From Sinorhizobium arboris LMG 14919 (GTDB lineage: Bacteria; Pseudomonadota; Alphaproteobacteria; Rhizobiales; Rhizobiaceae): a stretch of DNA of 64,000 nucleotides. The stretch covers positions 2,844,058 to 2,908,057 of the forward strand of contig NZ_ATYB01000014.1 in NCBI RefSeq assembly GCF_000427465.1, in the 5' to 3' direction. Within the stretch, counting starts at the first letter, position 1; each line of letters opens with the position of its first letter. The notes beneath the pieces were generated by a model. It did no database searches. It had not been told where the DNA came from and worked only from the letters and a program-made list of their open reading frames with translations. Of this stretch, positions 1 to 11,090 are shown piece by piece. Position numbers and translations under genes: made by a program.

Positions 1-774
1 GGCGTCGCCGAAGCGATGGAGACCCGCGGGCGGCGGGGAAGGGGAGTCGTTGTCTGCACGCGGCAACGCTGCCCCGGCCGAAAAGCGTTGCCGGACAAGG
101 CCTGCGTCGAGGTCGCGAGCGCGGGCAGCGGGACCGCGCGCACAGAGCTCTCGCAGTATGCAGAGGAGCACCGGAACGGCCGCTTCCGCCTCCAGGCAAG
201 CGACGGGACTTGCGGATTGCGCCGTCCCGCCAAGCGAGAGCAGCCACCTGACGCCGCTCTTGCCGCCAAGCGCGCGGACACGCAGGTCGGCAGTCAGGCT
301 TCCAAGGTGGAAACGGCCGCCTCCATCCACGACGATCGAGAGTTTCGGAGCAAGCCTGAGCGCCTCCCCCTCATCGGCGATCGCCATGCGCAGCGCGCGG
401 GCGAGCGGGCGAGGGTCGGCGATTTCCTCCGGGTCGACGCCGGCAAGCGGCGGCGTCTCGATCGCGACCCCTTCGGCAATGGCTATCTCCGCCTCCCCGA
501 TCGCTTCTGCGAGCGCCGGGACGCTTTCCGGCGTCAGGCCGCGGATCTGCAGGTTGCCGCGTGCCGTGACCTCGATGACCCCGCTTCCGCATGTGGCAGC
601 CGCACCGGCAAGCGCCCTCATCTCCGCCGGCGTGAGACCGTCTGCCGCCGGCCGGAGCCGCACGAGCAGGCCATCCCCGGTCTGCATCGGTGCAGCCAGC
701 GAAGGACAGGCTCCGCGGCGCATCGATGTGCCGGTCGCAGATCGTTCGGCTCGTGGGGCGGCGCAGCTCGTCAT
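1..774 (-). CDS. cobG: Precorrin-3B synthase, partial (C-terminus outside window)
   Basis: The minus-strand frame starts at ATG 774 and stays open to base 1, so only about 258 N-terminal residues are present. CobG is a ferredoxin-type reductase-like monooxygenase that converts precorrin-2-derived precorrin-3A into precorrin-3B in aerobic (oxygen-dependent) cobalamin synthesis. The N-terminus reads RRGACPSLAAPMQTGDGLL followed by a VTARGNLQIRGL segment, the pattern of the sulfite/nitrite-reductase ferredoxin-like half domain. cobF lies 117 bp upstream on the same strand, so the two are probably co-transcribed. The iron-sulfur cysteines lie beyond the edge and cannot be checked. Identification is by recognised sequence and by the cobF neighbour. 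Confidence 0.88.
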   Translation of the reverse strand, partial: MTSCAAPRAERSATGTSMRRGACPSLAAPMQTGDGLLVRLRPAADGLTPAEMRALAGAAATCGSGVIEVTARGNLQIRGLTPESVPALAEAIGEAEIAIAEGVAIETPPLAGVDPEEIADPRPLARALRMAIADEGEALRLAPKLSIVVDGGGRFHLGSLTADLRVRALGGKSGVRWLLSLGGTAQSASPVACLEAEAAVPVLLCILRELCARGPAARARDLDAGLVRQRFSAGAALPRADNDSPSPPPAGLHRFGDA

Positions 775-891
775 TGGTCTTCGGTGATCCTTCGGGGTAT
801 CTCGCTGCCATCCCGGCGAGCCTGATCGATCAAGCCTATATCACGGAGAGGCGCGTTGAGAGAGATCAAAGATCGGCGGCAATGCCCGCGA

Positions 892-1674
892 TCACTCTTC
901 GAAATCGGCACCCTTACGCAGCAGATAGATATCCATGATCCAGCCCACCCGCTCGCGCGCCGCGGCCCGTGCTTCGATAATCTGCTCTTTCACCTCGGCG
1001 AGGCGCCCTGAAATGACGATCTCGTCAGGCGTGCCTAGATAGGCGCCCCAATAGATCTCGGCATCCGGATCCTCGATCTTCTGGAACGCCTGCTCCCCGT
1101 CGAGCATGACGACGGCCGTTTCGTTTTTGTGCGGGAAGGTTTCGGCGAGTCGCCGGCCGGTGGTGATCTCCACCGGCTTGCCGACGAGGTTCAACGGTAT
1201 GCGATGGCTGGCACAGAGCGCCTGCAGGCTGGTGATGCCCGGGATCACGCCGAAATCGAAGGCGACCCGCCCGCGCGCCTTCACCCTCTCGACAATGCGG
1301 ATCGTGCTGTCATAGAGCATCGGATCGCCCCAGACGAGGAAGGCGCCGGTCTGCCCTTCGGCAAGCTCGCTCGTCAGCAGCGACTCGTAGGTGGCGGCGA
1401 TGCTCGCATGCCAATCGTCCACGCTCTTCGTGTAGCTGCGGCCTTCGCTGCGGCGGACCGGCACGGCGAATTCCACGGTACGGCTGTCGCTCCGCGTCAC
1501 GTATCGGGCGCATATCTCGCGGCGCACCTCGGCGAGTTCCGTCTTGCTCGCCCCTTTTGTCGGAATGAAGAGCACATCGGCTCCGTTCAGCGCATTGATC
1601 GCCTGAACGGTCATATGCTCGGGGTTACCCGCGCCGATACCGATGATCAGGATGTGCCGCATGCCGTCTCCCAT
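892..1674 (-). CDS. cobF: Precorrin-6A synthase (deacetylating)
   Basis: Predicted SAM-dependent methyltransferase of 260 aa that methylates C-1 of precorrin-5 and releases the acetyl unit, giving precorrin-6A in the aerobic cobalamin route. The tetrapyrrole methylase fold is seen in the N-terminal IIGIGAGNPEHMTVQAINAL segment and in the GAFLVWGDPMLYDST and VIPGITSLQA motifs. CobF is specific to the oxygen-dependent pathway, in agreement with adjacent cobG. Two in-frame ATGs exist, at 1674 and 1662; the latter has a closer GGGAGA ribosome site, while the former fits the family length better as I recall it. The gene follows ung by 85 bp on the same strand. Confidence 0.93.
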   Translation of the reverse strand: MGDGMRHILIIGIGAGNPEHMTVQAINALNGADVLFIPTKGASKTELAEVRREICARYVTRSDSRTVEFAVPVRRSEGRSYTKSVDDWHASIAATYESLLTSELAEGQTGAFLVWGDPMLYDSTIRIVERVKARGRVAFDFGVIPGITSLQALCASHRIPLNLVGKPVEITTGRRLAETFPHKNETAVVMLDGEQAFQKIEDPDAEIYWGAYLGTPDEIVISGRLAEVKEQIIEARAAARERVGWIMDIYLLRKGADFEE

Positions 1675-1759
1675 AGCGTCGCCCGCCTTCCGGCCAGTCT
1701 TTGACGGATCGGGGCCGGGGGCGCAAGGTCCATTCGCGACGGGTGCCGGAACGACTGCG

Positions 1760-2485
1760 TCAGCAGTTCGGCACCATCGGCCGTTCGACGGCCAAGGGAG
1801 GATCTTCCGGCAACCGCCAGTCGATCGGCGCGAGCCCCTTGGACGTCAGAAACGCATTCGCCTTGGAGAAATGCCGGCAGCCGAAGAAGCCGGAATGGGC
1901 CGAAAGCGGTGACGGGTGCGGCGCAGTGAGCACGAGATGACGCGAACGATCGACAAACGCGGCCTTGCGTTGTGCGTAGGAACCCCAGAGCATGAAAACG
2001 ACCGGCTGCGCCTGCTCGTTGACCGCACGGATAACCGCGTCGGTAAAGCGTTCCCAGCCCCTGCCCTGGTGCGAGGCCGCCCGGCCGCGCTCCACCGTCA
2101 GCACGCTGTTCAGCAGGAGCACGCCCTGGCGCGCCCAACTTTCCAGGAAGCCGTGGCGCGCAGGGGCTATTCCGAGGTCTTCCCGCAGCTCCTTGTAGAT
2201 GTTGACGAGCGAAGGCGGCGTGCGTACGCCAGGACGCACACTGAAGCAGAGGCCATGCGCCTGCCCATCCCCGTGATAAGGATCCTGACCGAGGATGACG
2301 ATGCGCACCTTGTCGAGCGGGGTTAGGTCGAGCGCGCGGAAATATTCGCCACCCCTCGGAAAAATCTGCCGGCCCTGTTGTTTTTCTTCCAGCAGGAACC
2401 GCTTGAGCTCGGCCATGTAGCCATGGCGGAACTCGGGGCCCAGAACGGCTCTCCAGCTTTCTTCCAGCTTGATCGTCGCATCCAT
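1760..2485 (-). CDS. ung: Uracil-DNA glycosylase, family 1
   Basis: A 241-aa enzyme that removes uracil from DNA as the first step of base excision repair. The water-activating loop GQDPYHG is at residues 66-72, with the catalytic Asp at about 68. The downstream [12 protein letters not shown] segment and the C-terminal [13 protein letters not shown] leucine-loop motif are intact. The frame is open for another 51 codons upstream, but ATG 2485 ([11 protein letters not shown]) gives the normal family length. The start region faces the modA promoter, so ung and mod share a divergent intergenic region containing the Mo-box-like palindrome. Confidence 0.95.
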   Translation of the reverse strand: MDATIKLEESWRAVLGPEFRHGYMAELKRFLLEEKQQGRQIFPRGGEYFRALDLTPLDKVRIVILGQDPYHGDGQAHGLCFSVRPGVRTPPSLVNIYKELREDLGIAPARHGFLESWARQGVLLLNSVLTVERGRAASHQGRGWERFTDAVIRAVNEQAQPVVFMLWGSYAQRKAAFVDRSRHLVLTAPHPSPLSAHSGFFGCRHFSKANAFLTSKGLAPIDWRLPEDPPLAVERPMVPNC

Positions 2486-2643
2486 ATGGGACGTCACCTC
2501 GTTTGGTCTCGTTGCGGTCTTTAAAGCGCAATCCCGTCGGATTGTTAACGGTGAAAATCGGCGTGCCGGGGTCGGTTTCGCTTGCCGCGCTTGCAGCGGC
2601 AGCATTGTATTTCTCTGGATATAGCGGTAATCAGGCACCGAAG

Positions 2644-2667
2644 CGTTATATTTTTGTAAATATCACG
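2644..2667. promoter_or_regulatory. Mo-box-like (ModE-type) operator upstream of modA
   Basis: The palindrome CGTTATAT-N8-ATATCACG has arms that match except for one position (cgttatat against cgtgatat). This resembles the ModE/MopA molybdate-repressor box, which has inverted CGNTATAT half-sites. It lies 15 bp upstream of the modA GTG start (2683) in an AT-rich patch, as expected for a molybdate-dependent repressor site. Confidence 0.65.
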
Positions 2668-2682
2668 AAACGGGAGGCAGAG

Positions 2683-3468
2683 GTGATCAGAAGGAGACAT
2701 TGGCTCAAGGGCGCGGCACTGGCGCTCGGCATGGTTCTGGCGGGAGCCGTCTCTGCGCCGGTCCTGGCGGCGGATAAGGTCACCGTTTTCGCGGCTGCGA
2801 GCCTCAAGAACGCGCTCGACGCGATCAACGGTGAATGGCTCGAGCAGACCGGCAAAGATGCGACTGTCTCCTATGCGGCGAGTTCGGCACTGGCGAAGCA
2901 GATCGAACAGGGCGCGCCCGCCGACATCTTCATTTCGGCCGATCTCGCCTGGATGGATCATCTCGCAGACAAGAAGCTGATCAAGGCCGACACGCGGGCA
3001 AACCTGCTCGGCAATCGCATCGTCCTCGTCTCGGGCGAGACGGACGCCCCGGCAGTTGAGATCACGCCGGGTCTCGACCTCGCCGGCCTTCTTGGCGACG
3101 GCCGGCTGGCGATGGGCGCCGTGGATTCGGTACCCGCCGGCAAGTATGGCAAGGCCGCGCTGGAAAAACTCGGGCTGTGGCCGAGCATTGCCGGGAAAGT
3201 CGCAGGTGCCGAAAGCGTGCGCGCCGCCCTCCTCCTCGTATCGCGTGGCGAAGCGCCCTACGGAATCGTCTACCGCACCGATGCCGCAGCCGACGCCAAT
3301 GTGAAAGTGGTCGGCACCTTCCCGGAGGACAGCCACCCGCCAATCGTCTACCCGATCGCGATTACCGCGGACAGCAGGAACCCCGATGCCGCCGCCTATC
3401 TCGACTTCGTCCGCTCGCCGAAAGCGGCAGCGCTTTTCCAAGCCGAGGGCTTCACGGTTTTGGATTAG
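2683..3468 (+). CDS. modA: Molybdate ABC transporter, periplasmic binding protein
   Basis: The 261-aa solute-binding protein captures molybdate (and tungstate) in the periplasm for ModBC. The chosen GTG start has GGGAGG five bases upstream; the in-frame extension back to 2503 has no good ribosome site and would lose the signal peptide. The signal sequence is RRRHWLKGAALALGMVLAG followed by an Ala-rich cleavage region ending in LAA. The mature protein begins with the ModA-typical VTVFAAASLKNAL motif and carries SYAASSALAKQI and GAPADIFISAD oxyanion-binding segments. First gene of modABC, with predicted molybdate repression through the palindrome at 2644-2667. Confidence 0.95.
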   Translation: MIRRRHWLKGAALALGMVLAGAVSAPVLAADKVTVFAAASLKNALDAINGEWLEQTGKDATVSYAASSALAKQIEQGAPADIFISADLAWMDHLADKKLIKADTRANLLGNRIVLVSGETDAPAVEITPGLDLAGLLGDGRLAMGAVDSVPAGKYGKAALEKLGLWPSIAGKVAGAESVRAALLLVSRGEAPYGIVYRTDAAADANVKVVGTFPEDSHPPIVYPIAITADSRNPDAAAYLDFVRSPKAAALFQAEGFTVLD

Positions 3469-3519
3469 CATTTAGCGAATGAGCGGACGACGCGGCGCGT
3501 CAGGAACGGGAGCACGAGC

Positions 3520-4218
3520 TTGGACTGGATGGCATTGAGCGACGCGGAGTGGACGGCCGTCCGCCTGAGCCTTCGGGTCGCCACGGTCGCGATGCTTACA
3601 AGCCTTCCGCTGGCGCTCCTCGTCGCCATGCTGCTCGCGCGCGGCCGCTTCTGGGGCAAGTCGATTCTGAACGGTCTCGTCCACATGCCGCTGATCCTGC
3701 CGCCGGTGGTCACCGGCTTCACGCTGCTGCTCCTGTTCGGCCGGCGCGGACCGGTGGGCGGCTTTCTCGCGGAGAATTTCGGACTCGTCTTTTCCTTCCG
3801 CTGGACGGGAGCGGCGCTCGCCTGCGCGGTGATGGGCTTCCCATTGATGGTCCGCAGCATCCGGCTGTCGATCGAAGCGGTCGATCGCAAGCTCGAAGAT
3901 GCGGCGGCCACGCTCGGGGCAAGCCCCGCCTGGATATTCCTGACGGTAACCCTGCCTCTGATCCTTCCAGGCATTCTCGCCGGAATGGTTCTCTCCTTCG
4001 CCAAGGCCATGGGCGAGTTCGGCGCCACCATCACCTTCGTCTCCAATATTCCAGGCGAGACGCAGACGCTTTCCGCCGCGATCTACACCTTCACACAGGT
4101 GCCGGGCGGCGACGCTGGGGCGATGCGCCTTGCCGCCATCTCTGTCGTCATTTCGATGGCAGCCCTGATGCTTTCGGAAGCCATGGCAGCCGCGGCGCGG
4201 CGGACGGTGGCGGCATGA
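3520..4218 (+). CDS. modB: Molybdate ABC transporter, permease
   Basis: The 232-aa inner-membrane permease forms the molybdate channel, with about five transmembrane helices. It carries an EAA-type cytoplasmic loop ([16 protein letters not shown]) that docks on ModC, and the [20 protein letters not shown] signature of ModB. The first possible start is TTG 3520, with CGGGAG seven bases upstream; ATG 3529 is in frame but badly placed relative to that ribosome site, so TTG is preferred. The stop overlaps the modC start by the four bases ATGA, indicating translational coupling. Confidence 0.95.
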   Translation: MDWMALSDAEWTAVRLSLRVATVAMLTSLPLALLVAMLLARGRFWGKSILNGLVHMPLILPPVVTGFTLLLLFGRRGPVGGFLAENFGLVFSFRWTGAALACAVMGFPLMVRSIRLSIEAVDRKLEDAAATLGASPAWIFLTVTLPLILPGILAGMVLSFAKAMGEFGATITFVSNIPGETQTLSAAIYTFTQVPGGDAGAMRLAAISVVISMAALMLSEAMAAAARRTVAA

Positions 4219-5288
4219 GGCTCGAAGTCGACGTGCGCCTTCGGCTCGGTTCCTTCGCGATCGATGCCGCCTTCGCGTCGGAGGGCGGCGTAACCGCTCT
4301 TTTCGGTCGCTCTGGCTCGGGCAAGAGCTCGCTCGTCAACATCATCGCCGGCCTCCTCAGACCCGATCGAGGCCGCGTCGTGCTTGACGGCGACGTGATC
4401 GCCGACAGTGAGCGCCGGCTCTTCACACCCGTCCATCGCCGCCGTTTCGGCTATGTGTTCCAGGAAGCCCGCCTCTTTCCGCATCTGAGCGTCCGCAGAA
4501 ATCTCGCCTATGGCCGCTGGTTCGCAGGCGCGGGCCGGCCAGGGCCTGAATTCGGCAGGATCGTCGAGATGCTCGGCATCGGGCACTTGCTCGACCGTAT
4601 GCCCTCGACGCTCTCGGGCGGCGAGCGGCAGCGCGTCGCCATCGGCCGGGCGCTGCTCGCATCCCCCCGCCTGCTTTTGATGGACGAGCCGCTCGCCGCC
4701 CTCGACGATGCCAGAAAGGCCGAAATCCTTCCCTATCTGGAGCGGCTTCGCGACGATACGCGGATTCCGATCGTCTATGTCAGTCACTCCGTGGCAGAGG
4801 TCGCCAGGCTGGCGGAGCGCGTCGTCGTCATGGAAAACGGCCGGGTCAAGGCCTCCGGGAAAACGGCAGTCGTCCTCAGCGAGCCGTCCGAGACGTCCGC
4901 CACCGACCGGCGAGACGTCGGCGCGCTGATCGAGGGCACCGTCGACAGTCACGACGAAGGCCACGAGCTGACCGTGGTGCGCGCGGGGGAATGCCTGTTC
5001 CGCGTGCCGCATCTCGTCGCCGAGCCCGGGCAGAGCCTGCGCCTCTACATTGCCGCACGCGACGTCATGCTGGCGACCGGGCACCCGGAAGGCATCAGCG
5101 CCCTCAACGTGCTTCCGGGAATGATCGTCAGCCTTTCGCCGCCACGGCAGGGAAGCACCGACGTGCGCGTGGACTGCGGCGGCAACGTCATTGGCGCGCG
5201 GGTCACGACTCTTTCCCGCGAAGCGCTCGACCTACGGCCGGGGAAGCAGGTTTACGCCGTCATCAAGACCGTCGCGCTGGATTACTAA
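4215..5288 (+). CDS. modC: Molybdate ABC transporter, ATP-binding protein
   Basis: The 357-aa ATPase powers ModB. Walker A is GRSGSGKS at about residues 33-40, followed by a Q-loop ([12 protein letters not shown]), the signature [16 protein letters not shown], Walker [13 protein letters not shown] and the switch His in YVSHS. The C-terminal third (from about residue 290) is a molybdate-binding TOBE/MOP-like domain ([13 protein letters not shown] and following), typical of ModC. The start ATG overlaps the modB stop. It ends convergently with the ModE-like gene. Confidence 0.96.
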   Translation: MRLEVDVRLRLGSFAIDAAFASEGGVTALFGRSGSGKSSLVNIIAGLLRPDRGRVVLDGDVIADSERRLFTPVHRRRFGYVFQEARLFPHLSVRRNLAYGRWFAGAGRPGPEFGRIVEMLGIGHLLDRMPSTLSGGERQRVAIGRALLASPRLLLMDEPLAALDDARKAEILPYLERLRDDTRIPIVYVSHSVAEVARLAERVVVMENGRVKASGKTAVVLSEPSETSATDRRDVGALIEGTVDSHDEGHELTVVRAGECLFRVPHLVAEPGQSLRLYIAARDVMLATGHPEGISALNVLPGMIVSLSPPRQGSTDVRVDCGGNVIGARVTTLSREALDLRPGKQVYAVIKTVALDY

Positions 5289-5299
5289 AGTCCGCAGCG

Positions 5300-5317
5300 G
5301 CGTTCCGTCCGGAACGC
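5300..5317. terminator. Hairpin between convergent modC and ModE-like gene
   Basis: Perfect inverted repeat GCGTTCC-GTCC-GGAACGC in the 36-bp convergent gap. It could stop transcripts from both directions, but neither side has a clear T-run, so a classical intrinsic terminator is not proven. Confidence 0.45.
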
Positions 5318-5324
5318 GGCAAGG

Positions 5325-5720
5325 TTAGAACGGCTTTCCCGTTGGTTCTTCAATCGGAGCCCCATTGCGGTCGCGCATGGCGTCCAGCCAATCGAGATCC
5401 TCGGCGATCGCGGCCTGAGCCGTCGCCTCCATCGCCCGGAAACGCGCGATCAGCATCTCGCCGAAAGCGGTGACGACGGCCCCACCGCCCTGTTTGCCGC
5501 CACGCTGCGAATCGACCGCCGGCTCCTTGAACATACGGTTCAAGGCGTCGACCAGCAGCCAGGCGCGCCGGTAAGACATGTCCATGGCCCGCCCCGCAGC
5601 GGAAATGGAACCGGTTTCGCGGATGCGTTCCAGGAGCATGATCTTGCCGCGCCCGAGACGGTCGTTCGGCGGGAAGTCGATGCGGAGGATCGGGCGGAGG
5701 TCGGCTTCGGTATCGCGCAT
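5325..5720 (-). CDS. ModE-type winged-helix regulator (DNA-binding domain only)
   Basis: The 131-aa LysR/ModE-type winged-helix protein contains GRGKIMLLERIRETGSISAA and the recognition-helix segment AMDMSYRRAWLLVDALN, the hallmark of the ModE N-terminal domain, followed by GGGAVVTAFGEMLI. There is no C-terminal molybdate-binding TOBE pair, so the protein is about half the length of E. coli ModE. Similar one-domain ModE proteins are common in bacteria. It is convergent with modC, so it is a good candidate for binding the palindrome upstream of modA. How it senses molybdate is not visible in the sequence. Confidence 0.85.
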   Translation of the reverse strand: MRDTEADLRPILRIDFPPNDRLGRGKIMLLERIRETGSISAAGRAMDMSYRRAWLLVDALNRMFKEPAVDSQRGGKQGGGAVVTAFGEMLIARFRAMEATAQAAIAEDLDWLDAMRDRNGAPIEEPTGKPF

Positions 5721-5895
5721 GAGACGAACATAAGCCCTGGCGCAGGAGACGGGAAGGCACCACCTCTCAAAGACGCTGCGGGAACGGTGGGCATGCGGCA
5801 ACTGTGCATCGCCAGCCGAAACCGGCCACGCAGACTTGATCGAAGCCGCCATTGGATGCAGCGATAGAAGAAGTCGACAAACCGAAGAGAATCGC

Positions 5896-7228
5896 ATGCC
5901 CGGCCCCGCTCTCGCCCCTGTTGAAACCGATCCTTCACCGGCCGGAAGTGCCGACGTCGTCATTATCGGCGGCGGCATCATCGGGGTGAGCACGGCGCTT
6001 TTTCTCGCCGAGCGCGGCGTGCATGTCGTACTCTGCGAAAAGGGCGTACTCGGCGGCGAGCAATCGAGCCGCAACTGGGGCTGGGTGCGTGTCATGGGCC
6101 GCGACCGGCGTGAGATTCCGCTCGCGATGGCGGCGCTGAAAATCTGGGACACGCTCGACACGCGCGTCGGCGGCCAAACCGGGTTCCGCCGGAGCGGCAT
6201 TCTCTATATTTCCGAAACGGAGCAGGACGTCGCCAACCGCGATGCCTGGCTCGCGCTTGCGAAGCCCTATGGCGTCGACAGCCGTCAGCTTACCGCCGAC
6301 GAAACCCGGGAACGCATGGCCGGGGCTGCGATCCGCTACAAGGGCGCGCTCTATACGCCGAGCGACGGCATGGCCGAGCCGCAAAAAGCAGTACCTGCGA
6401 TCGCGGCCGGAGCGCGCCGTGCCGGTGCACGAATCGTGACCGGCTGCGCCGCGCGGGGAATCGAGAAAAGCGCGGGTCGGATAAGCGCCGTCATCACCGA
6501 AAAAGGCCGCATCGAAACGTCCACTGTCGTGCTTGCGGGCGGCGCCTGGTCGCGGCTCTTCTGCAAGGGTCTCGGCATCCGGCTGCCGCAACTGAAGGTG
6601 CGCAACACCGTGCTCAGGACCGCACCGGTCGAGAGCGGACCGGACGGCGCCGGCGCGACGGCGACTTACGCCTATCGCAAGCGTCTCGACGGGGGCTACA
6701 CGATCGCCACGGCGGGTGCCAACCTGCATCCGCTCGTGCCGGACACACTCGCATTCTTCCGCGATTTTCGGCCGGCGAGAAAGGCCGAGGGCGAAGCCGT
6801 GCAGGCGGGATTGAGCGCCCAGAGCTGGCGCGAGCTTTTCGAGATCGCTTCCGTGCCTCTCGATCGGCCGGGCGCCTTCGAGCGGCACCGCATCCTCGAT
6901 CCGGGGCCCGATCCGAAATCCGTGCTCAGAGCTTTCGAGGAAGCGCGTAAGGCTCTTCCGAAGCTCCGCGCCGTCGAGCCGCTGCAGATCTGGGCCGGTC
7001 TGATTGATGTCACGCCCGACGTCGTGCCGGTCATTTCCCTGGCGCAAGATCTGCCGGGGCTCGTCATCGCCACCGGTTTCTCCGGTCACGGCTTCGGCAT
7101 CGGTCCCTGGCGCCGGACATCTCGTCGCCGATCTCGTCACCGGAGACCCGCCCATCGTCGACCCCTCCGAGTTCCGTCTTTCGCGCTTTTCCGACGGTAG
7201 CCCGATCGAGATCGCACCACCGGTCTGA
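5896..7228 (+). pseudogene. FAD-dependent oxidoreductase (DAO family) with a frameshift near the C-terminus
   Basis: The reading frame begins at ATG 5896 (MPGPALAP) and shows an FAD-binding Rossmann motif (DVVIIGGGIIGVSTALFLAERG) and DAO-family C-terminal elements (LQIWAGLIDVTPDVVPV, then ATGFSGHGFGIGP). At the C-tract 7105-7107 the frame changes. As read, it runs on as an Arg-rich tail to 7200, whereas removing one C restores GAGHLVADLVTGDPP and a natural end at 7228. The family expects the restored version. Either the gene recently lost its C-terminal helix or the base is a sequencing error. The substrate is unknown; family members oxidise D-amino acids, glycine derivatives or amines. It is divergent from the ModE-like gene. 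Confidence 0.75.
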
Positions 7229-8784
<1,556 letters not shown>

Positions 8785-8785
8785 C

Positions 8786-9799
8786 ATGGCCAGAATGACG
8801 ATGATCGAGGCGGTGCGCAGCGCCATGGACGTGTCGATGGCGCGCGACGAGAATGTCGTCGTCTTCGGCGAGGATGTCGGCTATTTCGGCGGCGTTTTCC
8901 GCTGCACCCAGGGACTTCAGGCGAAATACGGCAAGACGCGCTGCTTCGATACGCCGATCAGCGAATCCGGCATCGTCGGCACCGCCATCGGCATGGCCGC
9001 CTACGGGCTGAAGCCCTGCGTCGAGATTCAGTTCGCCGACTACATGTATCCGGCCTACGATCAGCTCACGCAGGAGGCAGCGCGCATCCGCTACCGCTCG
9101 AACGGCGACTTTACCTGCCCGATCGTCGTGCGCATGCCGACGGGCGGCGGCATCTTCGGCGGTCAGACCCACAGCCAGAGCCCGGAGGCGCTCTTCACCC
9201 ATGTCTGCGGCCTGAAGGTCGTCGTTCCGTCGAACCCCTATGACGCAAAAGGGCTGCTGATCTCGGCGATCGAGGACCCGGACCCGGTAATGTTCCTCGA
9301 ACCGAAGCGGCTTTATAACGGGCCCTTCGACGGCCACCACGAACGCCCGGTCACGGCCTGGTCCAAGCACGCGCTCGGCGACGTTCCGGACGGGCATTAT
9401 ACGATCCCGATCGGCAAGGCGGAGATACGCCGCAAGGGCTCGGGCGTGACGGTCATCGCCTATGGAACGATGGTGCATGTGGCACTCGCGGCGGCCGAGG
9501 AAACGGGGATCGACGCGGAAGTGATCGATCTGCGCAGCCTGTTGCCGCTCGACCTCGAGACGGTCGTGCAATCGGTCACGAAGACCGGGCGCTGCGTGGT
9601 CGTGCACGAAGCGACGCTGACCTCTGGCTTTGGCGCCGAGCTCGCCGCTCTCGTTCAGGAACACTGCTTCTATCACCTCGAAGTTCCTGTCGTGCGGGTA
9701 ACGGGGTGGGACACGCCCTACCCGCACGCCCAGGAATGGGACTATTTCCCCGGTCCGGCGCGCGTCGGCCGTGCGCTTGCCGAAGCGATGGAGGGCTGA
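8786..9799 (+). CDS. bkdAb: Branched-chain 2-oxoacid dehydrogenase E1 beta subunit
   Basis: The 337-aa E1 beta partner completes the ThDP active site and binds the E2 core. Recognised by EDVGYFGGVFRCTQGL, the conserved ISESGIVGTAIGMAAYG segment, the RMPTGGGIFGGQTHSQSPE loop, and the C-terminal HEATLTSGFGAELAALVQE region. Start ATG 8786 follows the bkdAa stop by one base, and bkdB starts five bases after its stop, so expression is coupled. Confidence 0.96.
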   Translation: MARMTMIEAVRSAMDVSMARDENVVVFGEDVGYFGGVFRCTQGLQAKYGKTRCFDTPISESGIVGTAIGMAAYGLKPCVEIQFADYMYPAYDQLTQEAARIRYRSNGDFTCPIVVRMPTGGGIFGGQTHSQSPEALFTHVCGLKVVVPSNPYDAKGLLISAIEDPDPVMFLEPKRLYNGPFDGHHERPVTAWSKHALGDVPDGHYTIPIGKAEIRRKGSGVTVIAYGTMVHVALAAAEETGIDAEVIDLRSLLPLDLETVVQSVTKTGRCVVVHEATLTSGFGAELAALVQEHCFYHLEVPVVRVTGWDTPYPHAQEWDYFPGPARVGRALAEAMEG

Positions 9800-9803
9800 C
9801 GCC

Positions 9804-11084
9804 ATGGGTGAATTCACCATCAAGATGCCCGACGTCGGCGAGGGTGTCGCGGAGGCCGAACTCGTCGAATGGCATGTGAAGCCCGGCGATCCGGTGCGCG
9901 AAGATATGGTGCTCGCCGCCGTCATGACCGATAAGGCCACCGTCGAAATCCCATCGCCCGTTTCCGGCAAGGTCGTGTGGCTCGGAGCGGAAATCGGCGA
10001 CACGGTCGCGGTGAAGGCGCCGCTAGTCAGGATAGAGACGGCCGGCGAGGCCGGCGAGGCGGCCCCGGACAGCGTTCCGGAGGCGCTTGCCGACAAGCTG
10101 CTGGATGAGCCGGTCGCCACCTCCTCCCGGCCCGAGGCCAAGGCGCCGCCGAAGCCTGAGAAGCCCGCGCCGAGACCCTCTCCGGCACCGCGCGAGGCGC
10201 CGGATCTTTCGGCAAAGCCCCTCGCCTCCCCGGCGGTGCGGCTGCGCGCGAGAGAGCGCGGCATCGATCTGCGGCAGGTGGCCGGCACCGGGCCTGCCGG
10301 GCGGATCACCCATGAGGATCTCGATCTCTTCATCAGCCGTGGCGCCGAGCCGTTGCCGGCTCAGACCGGCCTCGTCCGCAGGACCGCGGTCGAGGAGGTC
10401 AGGATGACCGGTCTCAGGCGGCGGATCGCCGAGAAGATGTCGCTCGCCGCCTCGCGCATCCCCCACATCACCTATGTGGAGGAGGTGGACATGACGGCGC
10501 TCGAGGATCTGCGGGCGACGATGAACCGCGACCGCAAGCCCGAGCAGGTCAAACTCACCGTCCTCCCCTTCCTGATGCGCGCGCTGGTGAAGACCGTCGC
10601 AGAGCAGCCCGGCGTCAACGCGACCTTCGACGATCATGCGGGCGTCATCCACCGCCACGCTGCCGCCCATATCGGCATTGCCACCCAGACGCCCGCAGGC
10701 CTCACCGTACCGGTAGTGCGCCACGCCGAGGCCCGTGGAATCTGGGAGTGCGCTGCGGAGCTTAACCGGCTGGCCGAGGCCGCCCGCACCGGAACCGCTA
10801 CGCGCGACGAACTCACCGGCTCGACCATCACCATCTCTTCGCTCGGCGCGATCGGCGGGATCGCCTCTACGCCGGTCATCAATCATCCGGAGGTGGCGAT
10901 CGTCGGCGTCAACAAGATTGCCGTCCGTCCGGTCTGGGACGGCGCACAGTTCGTGCCGCGCAAGATTATGAACCTCTCGTCCAGCTTCGATCACCGGGTC
11001 ATCGACGGCTGGGATGCCGCGATCTTCGTCCAGCGCCTGAAGATGCTGCTCGAAACGCCGGCGCTGATTTTCGTTGAAGGATAG
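9804..11084 (+). CDS. bkdB: Branched-chain 2-oxoacid dehydrogenase E2 (dihydrolipoyl transacylase)
   Basis: The 426-aa E2 core transfers the acyl group to CoA. It has one lipoyl domain at residues 1-80 with the lipoylated Lys at about 44 (TDKATVEIP), then a Pro/Ala-rich linker. A peripheral subunit-binding domain follows at about 140-180 (ASPAVRLRARERGID and GTGPAGRITHEDL), and then the catalytic domain with SSSFDHRVIDGWDAA near the C-terminus. ATG 9804 (MGEFTIKMP) is the natural lipoyl-domain start; an 11-codon upstream extension is not needed. Confidence 0.96.
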   Translation: MGEFTIKMPDVGEGVAEAELVEWHVKPGDPVREDMVLAAVMTDKATVEIPSPVSGKVVWLGAEIGDTVAVKAPLVRIETAGEAGEAAPDSVPEALADKLLDEPVATSSRPEAKAPPKPEKPAPRPSPAPREAPDLSAKPLASPAVRLRARERGIDLRQVAGTGPAGRITHEDLDLFISRGAEPLPAQTGLVRRTAVEEVRMTGLRRRIAEKMSLAASRIPHITYVEEVDMTALEDLRATMNRDRKPEQVKLTVLPFLMRALVKTVAEQPGVNATFDDHAGVIHRHAAAHIGIATQTPAGLTVPVVRHAEARGIWECAAELNRLAEAARTGTATRDELTGSTITISSLGAIGGIASTPVINHPEVAIVGVNKIAVRPVWDGAQFVPRKIMNLSSSFDHRVIDGWDAAIFVQRLKMLLETPALIFVEG

Positions 11085-11090
11085 GCGTCC

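Noticed and set aside
775..891. Cobalamin riboswitch before cobF/cobG
   Set aside because: I found no B12-box-like sequence in the gaps at 775-891 or 1675-1759.
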